Assembly: GCA_016873165.1 (NCBI GenBank)
Contig: VGXV01000019.1
Location: forward strand, 1-64,000
Length of the DNA stretch: 64,000 bases
Origin: Planctomycetota bacterium
Lineage (GTDB): Bacteria > Planctomycetota > Brocadiia > Brocadiales > Brocadiaceae
Reading direction: 5' to 3'
In this document: positions 1-7,924 of the stretch, in pieces
Numbering within the stretch: position 1 is the stretch's first letter
Layout of the letters: each line of letters begins with the position of its first letter
The notes under the pieces: model-generated
Seen by the model: the letters and a program-made list of their open reading frames with translations, nothing else
The model's database searches: none
What the model was told of the DNA's origin: nothing
Made by a program: the position numbers and the translations under genes

Positions 1-131
1 ACAAAAATTACATTTTGTACTCATAGTTATCCCCGTTCATATGGATTTTTAAATTTAGGTGGTGTTGGAATATACACCGTAATGATAACGATTTTCTTAT
101 TCCTTTCACCACACACAACATGTATAGCTGG

Positions 132-221
132 GTAGGGTGGATAAAGGCGCTGGTTTTTTGCGCCGTATCCACCAACGATTATCGCATGAATGGCGGATTC
201 GCTCCGCTTAATCCACCCTAC
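132..221. repeat. 90-bp inverted-repeat element
   Basis: Perfect 11-bp arms GTAGGGTGGAT (132-142) and ATCCACCCTAC (211-221) enclose a GC-richer core with a second small hairpin (GGCGC...GCGCC type). No coding potential is seen. Its compact palindromic form resembles the short interspersed palindromes scattered through this window. It directly abuts the first copy of the 45-bp direct repeat at 225-269. Function unknown; mobile or REP-like origin is an inference. Confidence 0.6.
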
Positions 222-224
222 AAG

Positions 225-269
225 GCTACCATTTTTATGAAAATAAATAGTCGCTGTCCCTGTTTATCC
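225..269. repeat. 45-bp direct repeat, copy 1 (downstream of RT gene)
   Basis: This 45-bp stretch, starting GCTACCATTTTTATG and ending CTGTTTATCC, is identical base for base to 2090-2134. The two copies bracket the reverse transcriptase gene. This copy contains the gene's TAA stop (264-266), so the end of the protein is set by the repeat. It also contains the palindrome-like AATAGTCGCTGTCCCT motif, which looks like a REP half-site. Confidence 0.85.
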
Positions 270-1784
270 TTTGCATCTGTCAAAGACAGCCAGTCTTTTG
301 ACAAGACTTTCGCCACGACATTCCTTTGGCTTTATGAATAAAGCTATCTTTGAGTCAGTATAAACCTTTTGCTGACTTGTAATCATAGATGTCAAAAATA
401 GGTTTGTCATATTTTCACTTGATATTAAGGCGGCGAAATCCGTAATGCCTAAACCAATGTATCGAGAAAAGAAAACGAGCCACACTAGTTCAAAGACAGA
501 GCGCTTATCGGATGCTTTTTTTATCTCTGATTCCACAAGTTCTCTGATTTGTTTCTGTAATAACTTGGTTTTATATTCGTTGTAAATAGCTTCACATACT
601 GCTAACACATGACAAATAACCTTTTCAGATTCTCTTTTCAAAAGCATTAGCAGACTCATAGTCTTGAGAAGCTGTTTTCGTCGCGTGTTAGCGTCGGCCG
701 AAAACTCAATTTTCAGCTCCTGATTATCAGTATATAATTCGGAAAAGAATTTTTCTAAAATACTTGTTCCCGGAAATGCTTTATGAATATCAAGTGCCTT
801 TAATAAAGTCAGTTCAAACGTCTTGAATGGAACAGTAGCTTTATCTCTTAAAGAATGCGGGTGATATTCTCTGTCGTGGTGGCGATAAAGACCTTCGGGT
901 AGAGTTAGCACTTTTGTTTTATGTTCGTTAATCAAGAGATTAAAGCTTACGAGTTCATCCGCAAGCTCTTTGAGAATTATTTTTGCGTCCTCTTCTTTAT
1001 TGCATAGAATACGGTAATCGTCTTTGAACCGGCTGCCAACAAAATCAATCTTTTTAAGTTTGCGCGAGACTTTTCTGTCTATACTCGCCAAAATAATTTC
1101 TGCAATTAAGTCACTCAACGCTGAACCCACAGGGATGCCATTTGTCCGCCCATCATTGGCATACTGGATTAAGCGGTCAAGTTTATTGCCGGTCAATGAA
1201 CAGTCTTTGTCTGCAAATGCCTTTTCGCGGCCATGAATCGCCCAGCCAATACTATGCGTGTAAACAGAATTATAAAAGTTTGTAATGTCGGCACGAATAA
1301 GTAAGCTAAATTTGTGCGCCTCTGCGACCATGTCCTTTTCAGCCATCTCTATCCACTCGTAGATCATTCTGCCAGAACGTAATGGGCCTAACTGCCCGGT
1401 TTCTTTAGCATTCACCGGTATAGGCAGACTATATGAAAATATTTTCAAGTCTGAATGAAATAGATGGCCAATTATCGTTTCCCAATCATTAACAAGCCAA
1501 TAAACGATGTCATGATAATTGCATGGATGTTGAATGCCGAAGACCCTTGAGGTTAGCAAAGACTTCGGATAGGAAATTGAAACTAATTGTCGTCTTGCGA
1601 GGTCTCTCAAATCCTTAACATAAGGCTTGCGCCTTAATTTAAAGTCAGACACGCTGAAGGAAGGGGGGAGCACATATTGTTCGGGGTAATAACCGTGATT
1701 CAATAACCAATGGGCAACTTCGTCTTTATCTAATGCTCGAAGTAGTCTTGCGGTTGCTCTGAAATGTTTTTTGGGTAATGACAT
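264..1784 (-). CDS. Solitary reverse transcriptase (unknown-group / DRT- or Abi-like)
   Basis: RNA-directed DNA polymerase of 506 residues. The palm motifs are visible: RADITNFYNSV with the first catalytic Asp at about residue 166, the TNGIPVGSALSD stretch at about 214-225 (motif B region), and FKDDY at about 253-257 supplying the Asp pair in place of YADD. The roughly 160 residues before the palm and 240 after it match no group II intron maturase domain: I see no HNH endonuclease or X/thumb maturase signature. No intron RNA is evident around it. This layout suits the bacterial unknown-group and abortive-infection reverse transcriptases, several of which are phage-defence proteins (DRT systems). 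I cannot place it in a specific DRT class. The gene lies alone between two 45-bp direct repeats, and its stop codon falls inside one of them. No strong ribosome binding site precedes the ATG. Retron or DGR reverse transcriptase is less likely, because no msr/msd or template repeat pair was seen. Confidence 0.85.
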   Translation of the reverse strand: MSLPKKHFRATARLLRALDKDEVAHWLLNHGYYPEQYVLPPSFSVSDFKLRRKPYVKDLRDLARRQLVSISYPKSLLTSRVFGIQHPCNYHDIVYWLVNDWETIIGHLFHSDLKIFSYSLPIPVNAKETGQLGPLRSGRMIYEWIEMAEKDMVAEAHKFSLLIRADITNFYNSVYTHSIGWAIHGREKAFADKDCSLTGNKLDRLIQYANDGRTNGIPVGSALSDLIAEIILASIDRKVSRKLKKIDFVGSRFKDDYRILCNKEEDAKIILKELADELVSFNLLINEHKTKVLTLPEGLYRHHDREYHPHSLRDKATVPFKTFELTLLKALDIHKAFPGTSILEKFFSELYTDNQELKIEFSADANTRRKQLLKTMSLLMLLKRESEKVICHVLAVCEAIYNEYKTKLLQKQIRELVESEIKKASDKRSVFELVWLVFFSRYIGLGITDFAALISSENMTNLFLTSMITSQQKVYTDSKIALFIKPKECRGESLVKRLAVFDRCKG

Positions 1785-2399
1785 AAAGAATCTTTTTGCG
1801 ATTTGTCTAATACCTTATCTTCAATGGTAGAAACTTTTCAACTGAGAATGCCATATAGTTCATTATGCCGTTATTTATATTTGCCCCCAAAAAAAACATG
1901 GGGTCAAACCTAATCTATTGACAATAAAGAGTTTTTCCCTTTAAAAAGATTATACATTTAACAGTTTTGATTACAAGGATATATTGGGGATTGATTACAA
2001 TTCAGGTAAATCATTTTACCTGCATAGTAACTATTCGCCGGAGAGCGTTTTATTGCACTGGTTATAGAGGAACCTCGATAATAGGGACAGCTACCATTTT
2101 TATGAAAATAAATAGTCGCTGTCCCTGTTTATCCGTATTTATCTCAGGTTGAACTTAAGCCGTTTATCAGCTAACAAGTTATTATACAGTTTCTGCCTTT
2201 TATCAAAGAAAAATTTAAATATCAATACAAAACTATAAATTATTGGCAAAGATACACCTATTATTTCATGATACCATTACTTTTTGCATGATAGGCAGAA
2301 AAGGGGATATTTCTTACATAATCAATATCCTTTTTGGGCATAAAATGTAACCTCCCGGTATTCTGAAAAAAAAGTTACCGTATTTTAATACACACACCA
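1785..2399. other. 615-bp intergenic region upstream of the RT gene
   Basis: No convincing gene. It contains a RAYT-style tail motif GGGGTCAAACCTAATC followed by ATTGACAATAAA (about 1900-1927), the second copy of the 45-bp direct repeat, and AT-rich sequence up to the carboxyltransferase stop. Because DRT-type reverse transcriptases can use a nearby noncoding RNA, the stretch just upstream of the RT start (1785-2080) is the place to look for one. I see no clear long hairpin there. Confidence 0.5.
2083..2134. repeat. 45-bp direct repeat, copy 2, within a REP-like hairpin
   Basis: Positions 2090-2134 repeat 225-269 exactly. Here the flank extends the sequence to AGGGACAGC (2083-2091), which pairs perfectly with GCTGTCCCT (2118-2126), giving a 9-bp-arm hairpin. 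The first copy lacks the left arm, so copy 2 looks like the fuller version. Such GGGACAG palindromes recall the REP sequences mobilised by RAYT transposases, remnants of which occur elsewhere in the window. Confidence 0.8.
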
Positions 2400-3950
2400 T
2401 TACAATGGCATATTTCCATGTTTCTTCGGGGGAAGTGTTGCGCGTTTTGAAAGGGTGTTGTGTAATGCGATTGCTACTTTGTATCGTGTACACGATGGTT
2501 CTATGACGTCAGAAATCAACACGTTGGCAGCCGCCTGATAGGGTGAGGCAAACCTTTGATGATATTCTGAAATTAATTTTGCCTCCGCGGCTTTTTGGTC
2601 TTCGGCGTTTTTCAGTTCATGCCGGTAGAGAATCTTCACTGCCCCTTCAGCGCCCATTACGGCGATTTCCGCTGTCGGCCATGCAAATACAATATCCGCC
2701 CCCATATCGCTGCTGCACATGGCAAGATAGGCTCCGCCGTATGCCTTGCGAAGGATTACGGTGATTTTCGGAACGGTGGCTTCGGCGTACGCATACAGCA
2801 TTTTTGCCCCATGCCGGATAATGCCCCCTTGCTCCTCCGCCACTCCCGGCAAAAAACCGGGCACGTCCACTAACGTTACCAGTGGAATATTAAACATGTC
2901 GCAGAAACGGATAAACCTGCTTGCCTTATCCGATGCGTCAATATCAATGGTTCCAGCCTTTTCCATTGACTGATTGGCAACCAGCCCCACAACGATCCCT
3001 TCAATCCTTGCAAACCCAATAACAATATTTTTTGCCCACTCTTTCTGTACTTCCAGGAATGAATCATTATCGACGAGCCTTTTAATAACTTCCAGTACAT
3101 TCATTGGTTCTCTGTTGTCCGCAGGAACGAGTATATTCATTTCCTCATCTTTATTAAGCGAAATGTTTTGTGCCGGCCGGTGGGGAGGATCAAGGACATT
3201 GTTAGAGGGGAAATAGGAGAGCAATTTTCGGACAAGTTCGATGGCATGTTCATCGTTTTCAGCGACAAAATGAATGTTGCCACTTACCGAGGCATGAACT
3301 GCCGTGTTCCCTATCTCATCCATCGTTATATCTTTTCCGGTGACAGACCGGATAACATCCGGTCCGCAAATAAACATGTAGGAATTATGCCTTGTCATAA
3401 TGATAAAATCCATAAGCGCCGGTGAATATGACGCCCCGCCGGCACAGGGGCCTGCAATGACGGCGATTTGCGGTACCACACCAGACAGCATTACATTTTT
3501 TGAAAATACCTGTCCGTAACCCGATAATGAGTCCACACCCTCCTGGATTCTTGCCCCTCCCGAATCATTAAACCCGATTACCGGTATGCCTGTTTTCATG
3601 GCGTAGTCCATTACATCACATATTTTTCTGGCGTGTATCCTGCCCAACGATCCGCCGCTTACCATAAAATCCTGGCTAAAAGCGGCAACGGGTTTTCCGG
3701 CAATGTGTCCGATTCCTGTTATTACCCCGTCGCAGGGCAGGGTTTTCTTTTCCATGCCGAAATCGTGGCAGGCATGCTGTGCGTGCATTCCCGTTTCCTG
3801 AAAAGTATGCGGGTCGAAAAGGTTAATAAGGCGTTCCCGTGCCGTCATCAAACCTTGTTCATGTCTTGCGCTTGTTTTATCAGTCCCGGAAGCGAGAATC
3901 TGATTTTTTCGCCTTTCCAGTTCTTCAGTAAGTTTTTGTGAGATAGTCAT
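2400..3950 (-). CDS. pccB: Acyl-CoA (propionyl/methylmalonyl-CoA) carboxyltransferase subunit
   Basis: Biotin-dependent carboxyltransferase of 516 residues, the usual length for propionyl-CoA carboxylase beta or methylmalonyl-CoA decarboxylase alpha (MmdA). It moves carboxyl groups between carboxybiotin and an acyl-CoA in the cytoplasm. The N-terminal crotonase-fold half shows the acyl-CoA oxyanion region (FNDSGGARIQEGVDSL, AGPCAGGASYSPAL), and the C-terminal half has VDVPGFLPGVAQE-like and AYGGAYLAM motifs. It is the last gene of the minus-strand methylmalonyl-CoA cluster, separated from the epimerase by 219 bp carrying a stable hairpin. Neither biotin carboxylase nor biotin carrier protein is encoded nearby, so its partners must lie elsewhere. 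Direction (propionyl-CoA carboxylation or methylmalonyl-CoA decarboxylation) cannot be read from sequence alone. Confidence 0.93.
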   Translation of the reverse strand: MTISQKLTEELERRKNQILASGTDKTSARHEQGLMTARERLINLFDPHTFQETGMHAQHACHDFGMEKKTLPCDGVITGIGHIAGKPVAAFSQDFMVSGGSLGRIHARKICDVMDYAMKTGIPVIGFNDSGGARIQEGVDSLSGYGQVFSKNVMLSGVVPQIAVIAGPCAGGASYSPALMDFIIMTRHNSYMFICGPDVIRSVTGKDITMDEIGNTAVHASVSGNIHFVAENDEHAIELVRKLLSYFPSNNVLDPPHRPAQNISLNKDEEMNILVPADNREPMNVLEVIKRLVDNDSFLEVQKEWAKNIVIGFARIEGIVVGLVANQSMEKAGTIDIDASDKASRFIRFCDMFNIPLVTLVDVPGFLPGVAEEQGGIIRHGAKMLYAYAEATVPKITVILRKAYGGAYLAMCSSDMGADIVFAWPTAEIAVMGAEGAVKILYRHELKNAEDQKAAEAKLISEYHQRFASPYQAAANVLISDVIEPSCTRYKVAIALHNTLSKRATLPPKKHGNMPL

Positions 3951-4063
3951 AGATTAGACATTATTGTATTAATTTAGTTTTTTAAATGCCGCACATATGA
4001 TAGCGCCATGTATATTGTAAAAGGTTTGATTCCTTAAAACACACCCCGTCAGCCATGCTGCCA

Positions 4064-4107
4064 CCCCTCTCAAGAGGGGAATTATAAAAGTCCCCTCTTG
4101 AGAGGGG
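4064..4107. repeat. Perfect 17-bp-arm inverted repeat (CCCCTC family)
   Basis: Arms at 4064-4080 and 4091-4107 are perfectly complementary (CCCCTCTCAAGAGGGGA and its complement) around a 10-bp loop, followed by TTTAGGGGTGGG. The same family recurs at 29361-29426 with longer arms. In transcripts it would form a very stable hairpin between the epimerase and carboxyltransferase genes and could attenuate transcription. It lacks an adjacent run of T on the minus-strand exit, so a classical terminator is not supported. Confidence 0.75.
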
Positions 4108-4169
4108 ATTTAGGGGTGGGTAAATAAAAGTCATTGATTTTTTTTAATCCCAACCGAATTGATCCATGA

Positions 4170-4592
4170 TCAATCAGGTTTTTTCTGCTCGCTTTCCATA
4201 GAGCAAAATTCCGTAAGCACCCCGTGAGTGGATTTCGGGTGGAGAAAGGCAACGTTCCTGCCTCCCGCTCCTTTTATGGGAATTTCATGAATCAGATGGC
4301 AACCCGCGTTTTTTGCCTTTGATAATTGTTCATCAATGTTGTTTGTGGAAAATGCAACATGATGTATTCCCTCTCCGTGTTTCTCAAGGAACTGCGCGAC
4401 AGGGCTTTCAAGAGAAGCAGGCTCAAGAAGTTCAAGACGAACGTCTCCTACCTGAAAAAAAGCGATTTTTACTTTTTGTAAAGGCACCTCTTCCCTCCCG
4501 CCGCATTTTAGCCCAAGCGCTTGCTCATAATATTGAACTGCCTCGTCAAGCGACCGCACCGCAATTCCCAAATGGTCAATTTTTTGTATCAT
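4170..4592 (-). CDS. mce: Methylmalonyl-CoA epimerase
   Basis: Vicinal-oxygen-chelate (glyoxalase-fold) protein of 140 residues, normal for the family. It interconverts (S)- and (R)-methylmalonyl-CoA, linking carboxyltransferase and mutase. The N-terminal strand IDHLGIAVRSLDEAVQYY carries the first metal-binding His, GEGIHHVAFSTNNI another, and FLHPKSTHGVLTEF the C-terminal His/Glu metal ligands. It starts 3 bp after the mutase large-subunit stop, so the two are certainly co-transcribed and probably translationally coupled. Confidence 0.95.
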   Translation of the reverse strand: MIQKIDHLGIAVRSLDEAVQYYEQALGLKCGGREEVPLQKVKIAFFQVGDVRLELLEPASLESPVAQFLEKHGEGIHHVAFSTNNIDEQLSKAKNAGCHLIHEIPIKGAGGRNVAFLHPKSTHGVLTEFCSMESEQKKPD

Positions 4593-4595
4593 ATT

Positions 4596-6251
4596 TTAGT
4601 ATCCTTTTGCTTCCTCATAAACGCCAAATACACTACGCAGGACGTCACAGATTTCACCTAATGTTGTATAACAACGCACTGCTTCAATAATGTAAGGCAT
4701 TACATTCTCTTTTCCCCGGGCAACGTCTTCAAGGCGCGCCAATGCCTTCCTGACTCTTTGATTATCACGTTTGGCGCGTATATTCGCTAATTTCATTATC
4801 TGGTTTTCTTCAGTAAACTTATTGATTTGAAATACAGGCGGGGATACTTCTTCCGACTCCTGATATTTGTTCAGCCCGATAACAACTCGTTCGCCGCTTT
4901 CTATTTGTTTTTGGTACGCGTATGATGAGTCTTCGATTTGACGCTGAACAAAACCCGACTCTATTGCCGCAATCATGCCTCCTGCAGCATCAATTCTGCC
5001 GATCAGCGCAGAAATTTCCTGCTCCATTCTGTCCGTCATGTTTTCAATGCAGTACGATCCGGCGAAGGGATCAACGGTATTACATACCCCCGACTCGTAT
5101 GCTATGATCTGTTGCGTGCGCAGGGCTGTTCGGACTGAGTCTTCCGTGGGAAGAGTAATGGCCTCATCGCGGGAATTAGTGTGCAAAGATTGCGTTCCTC
5201 CGAGCACGGCGGCAAGGGCCTGCAATGTTACCCGGACAATGTTATTATCGACCTGCTGAGCCGTCAGTGAATAACCGGCAGTTTGCGTATGAAACCGGAG
5301 TTTCTGTGCGCCGGGATCTTTTGCCCTGAATCGTTCCTTCATCAGCTTTGCCCAGAGCCGCCGGGCAGCCCTGAACTTTGCTATTTCCTCCAGAAAGTCG
5401 GATGACGCGTTAAAGAAAAACGTCATGTGTGGGGCAAATACGTCAACATTTAATCCCGCGCTTACTGCCGCTTCCACATACGTGCAGGCATTGGCGAAAG
5501 CAAACGCTATTTCCTGCACTGCCGTAGAGCCTGCTTCTCTGATATGATACCCTGAAACGGAAACCGTGTTAAATTGCGGCATTTCCCTGCTGCACCATTC
5601 TATTATGTCTGTCATTAAACGTATGCTCGGATGCGGCGGGAAAATATATGTTCCGCGGGCAATGTACTCTTTCAGTATATCATTTTGTACCGTTCCGCCC
5701 AACTGAGCGGGCTTTAATCCCTGTTTTTCCGCCGCCACAACATACATGGCAAGAAGTATTGCCGCGGGAGAATTGATTGTCATAGAAGTGGAAACTTTAT
5801 CCAGCGGAATGCCGTTAAAAAGAGCCTCCATATCGTCAAATGTGTCTATAGCAGCTCCGACTCTTCCTACCTCGCCCCGGCTGAGTTTATGATCGGAGTC
5901 ATAGCCGATCTGAGTCGGCAGGTCAAATGCCACAGAAAGTCCGGTTGTTCCCTGTTCCAGCAGGTAGCGGTATCTCTTATTGGATTCTTCAGCGGAAGAG
6001 AATCCCGCATACTGCCTCATCGTCCAGAGGCGGCCCCGGTACATCGTGGGCTGCACTCCCCTTGTAAACGGATATTGACCGGGAAATCCTATTTTTGAGA
6101 GGTATTTTTCATCAGGCGTCTCCGGCAGCGCAAGCCGTTCCGCGGGAAGACCGGAGTCTGTTTTAAATTCCTTCTGTCGTTCCGGAAATCGTTCCAGTGT
6201 TTTTTTGAGCACCCTTTCCTTCCACTCAACGAATGCGGGATGTTCATTCAT
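4596..6251 (-). CDS. mcmA1: Methylmalonyl-CoA mutase, large (catalytic) subunit
   Basis: TIM-barrel subunit of the B12-dependent mutase that interconverts (R)-methylmalonyl-CoA and succinyl-CoA. Motifs include [52 protein letters not shown] and [15 protein letters not shown]. About 551 residues with no B12-binding domain; that domain is a separate gene two positions upstream, as in archaeal-type split mutases. An ATG further upstream is possible, but the ATG at 6251 has GGAGG at 6259-6263 and forms an ATGA overlap with the MeaB stop, so I choose it. Gene order mutase B12 subunit, meaB, mutase large subunit, epimerase argues for one transcript and for assembly of the holoenzyme with its chaperone. 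Confidence 0.95.
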   Translation of the reverse strand: MNEHPAFVEWKERVLKKTLERFPERQKEFKTDSGLPAERLALPETPDEKYLSKIGFPGQYPFTRGVQPTMYRGRLWTMRQYAGFSSAEESNKRYRYLLEQGTTGLSVAFDLPTQIGYDSDHKLSRGEVGRVGAAIDTFDDMEALFNGIPLDKVSTSMTINSPAAILLAMYVVAAEKQGLKPAQLGGTVQNDILKEYIARGTYIFPPHPSIRLMTDIIEWCSREMPQFNTVSVSGYHIREAGSTAVQEIAFAFANACTYVEAAVSAGLNVDVFAPHMTFFFNASSDFLEEIAKFRAARRLWAKLMKERFRAKDPGAQKLRFHTQTAGYSLTAQQVDNNIVRVTLQALAAVLGGTQSLHTNSRDEAITLPTEDSVRTALRTQQIIAYESGVCNTVDPFAGSYCIENMTDRMEQEISALIGRIDAAGGMIAAIESGFVQRQIEDSSYAYQKQIESGERVVIGLNKYQESEEVSPPVFQINKFTEENQIMKLANIRAKRDNQRVRKALARLEDVARGKENVMPYIIEAVRCYTTLGEICDVLRSVFGVYEEAKGY

Positions 6252-7201
6252 GAAAACACCTCCGGGCGCTTTCTTTTTAACATATCTAATTCGGTTACGC
6301 AAATGTCGTCAATTAACTTGCGCGCAATTGCGCGCGGGTCTCCCGTATAATTTCCCGGACATTCTTGTAAGCGGCTTCTGATCTCATCACGCATCATCTC
6401 AATGGCACAGTCGATTATTTCCGTTTCTCGTATTTGTTTCCGTTTCCCTGTAAATTGTCCGCTTTTGCGTCGTTCCCGGTCGATTTTCCCAATTGCAGTT
6501 GCAAGGTTTTCTATTCCATACGCTTCCCTGGCAATAACGCGACAGACAGCGCAATTTCTTTGATGGAGCACGTTTTCCAGTTCCATAATAAGGGAGTCTG
6601 CTCCCGGACACTCCGCTTTATTTACCACTACGATATCCGCTATTTCGATAATGCCGGCTTTCATCACTTGTATCTCATCACCGGCGCCGGGGGCTAATAC
6701 CAAAACGGTAATATCCGCAAGTCCGACAACATCGATCTCCGCCTGGCCAACGCCTACGGTTTCTATGATGACAGGATTGCACCCCGAACAGATCATTATC
6801 CTGACAGCAGCGGCAGCGGAGGCGCATAATCCTCCCTGTTTTCCCCTGGTTGCCATCGAACGTATCACTACATCTTTATCCATAGCATGCCGCATCATTC
6901 GGATGCGGTCTCCCAGCAAGGCTCCGCCGGATACAGGGGAAGAAGGGTCTATCGCCACAATTCCGACTCTGCCTCCCTGTGTGCGATAATGGGCAATCAG
7001 TTGGTTGATTATTGTTGACTTTCCTGTTCCTATAGGCCCGGTAATGCCCACTATCGTTGAGTCCTGAATGCTTTTCGCGTTTATTTGCTTCAGGATTGCG
7101 CCGGCCCTTTGGTCGCCATCTTCGATTATCGAAATAGCGCGGCCAATCGCACGCGGTTCTTTTAAATAAATTCCCTTCACAATTTCATCAATATCATTCA
7201 T
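6248..7201 (-). CDS. meaB: MeaB/ArgK-type G-protein chaperone of methylmalonyl-CoA mutase
   Basis: SIMIBI-class GTPase that protects and reactivates methylmalonyl-CoA mutase and gates cobalamin loading. Walker A is [12 protein letters not shown], with switch region [21 protein letters not shown] and the [13 protein letters not shown] motif; VVVNKAE is the base-recognition NKxD-like element. Starting at the ATG giving MNDIDEIV the protein is 317 residues, typical for the family. A GTG 42 bp earlier is also open, but its extra 14 residues look non-homologous. It ends in a 4-bp overlap with the mutase large-subunit start, implying coupled translation. Confidence 0.93.
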   Translation of the reverse strand: MNDIDEIVKGIYLKEPRAIGRAISIIEDGDQRAGAILKQINAKSIQDSTIVGITGPIGTGKSTIINQLIAHYRTQGGRVGIVAIDPSSPVSGGALLGDRIRMMRHAMDKDVVIRSMATRGKQGGLCASAAAAVRIMICSGCNPVIIETVGVGQAEIDVVGLADITVLVLAPGAGDEIQVMKAGIIEIADIVVVNKAECPGADSLIMELENVLHQRNCAVCRVIAREAYGIENLATAIGKIDRERRKSGQFTGKRKQIRETEIIDCAIEMMRDEIRSRLQECPGNYTGDPRAIARKLIDDICVTELDMLKRKRPEVFS

Positions 7202-7292
7202 GCTGTCTGAAACGCATCCTCTTGTGCGTATTTTACGCCACACACAACCTGATTATTTTTTATCAACGTTTATTTTTCATACGCATTTGCCG

Positions 7293-7724
7293 CTACGGTA
7301 TTTTATGTTTTTTCTGACGATATCTTTCCGTGGCTTCTCTGAATGTGTTCAGGATTGTTTGGACCGGTGTGCCGGTGGTAAATATCTCATACATTCCCAG
7401 TTCCTTTAAATGCTGAATATCTTCCCTGGGAATGATGCCTCCGCCTATTACGGGTATATCACCTCCTTTTGCCTGATGAAGGGCCCTCAACACTTCAGGA
7501 AAAAGTTCGTTATGGGCGCCGGAAAGGACGGAAAGTCCGACAGCATCCACATCTTCCTGTATTGCCGTTAACGCGATTTCTTCAGGCGTCCGGCGAATGC
7601 CCGTGTAAATGACTTCAAATCCATCATCACGAAGACTGCGGGCAATAATTTTTGCCCCCCGGTCATGACCATCCAGGCCGGGTTTTCCTATCAAAACTCT
7701 TCCACGGCATCGTTGTATATCCAT
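7293..7724 (-). CDS. mcmA2: Methylmalonyl-CoA mutase, small (B12-binding) subunit
   Basis: Cobalamin-binding Rossmann-type domain encoded alone in 143 residues. It shows the DxHxxG signature (GLDGHDRGAKI), whose His replaces the dimethylbenzimidazole base of the cofactor. Also visible are the VGLSVLSGAHNEL segment and VIGGGIIPREDIQHL, both characteristic of mutase C-terminal domains. It pairs with the large subunit encoded after meaB. As the first gene of the compact cluster, its promoter probably lies in the 200-bp gap before the SLC13 transporter gene's end. Confidence 0.94.
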   Translation of the reverse strand: MDIQRCRGRVLIGKPGLDGHDRGAKIIARSLRDDGFEVIYTGIRRTPEEIALTAIQEDVDAVGLSVLSGAHNELFPEVLRALHQAKGGDIPVIGGGIIPREDIQHLKELGMYEIFTTGTPVQTILNTFREATERYRQKKHKIP

Positions 7725-7924
7725 ACAAACGGACTTTCTCTCTTTGTTGTTTAAAAAGTATTTCCAATGTCGGCAAGTTGTGTATCTTTTTGCATCGGAA
7801 TCTCAACTCTACGACCATTCAACCATCAAAGGGGAAAATGCGCAAGCGGAATTTTTGCTGCTGAAAAGACCTCAACCTCCTGATGTTTCTTTATTAACCG
7901 GCAGCGAATGGTTGCCATATTTTC

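Noticed and set aside
120-341. Small plus-strand frame at the left end
   Set aside because: It translates an inverted-repeat element and the 45-bp repeat and overlaps the end of the RT gene on the other strand; no homology.
264-1784. Group II intron or retron reading for the reverse transcriptase
   Set aside because: No maturase or HNH domain follows the palm, no intron domain V hairpin was seen near either end, and no msr/msd-like inverted pair adjoins the gene.
1967-2152. Small plus-strand frame upstream of the RT gene
   Set aside because: It shares its C-terminal residues with the frame at 120-341 only because both read through the 45-bp repeat.
4064-4107. Rho-independent terminator for the epimerase gene
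   Set aside because: The hairpin is very stable but has no T-run on the exit side for minus-strand transcription; it is better described as an interspersed inverted repeat.
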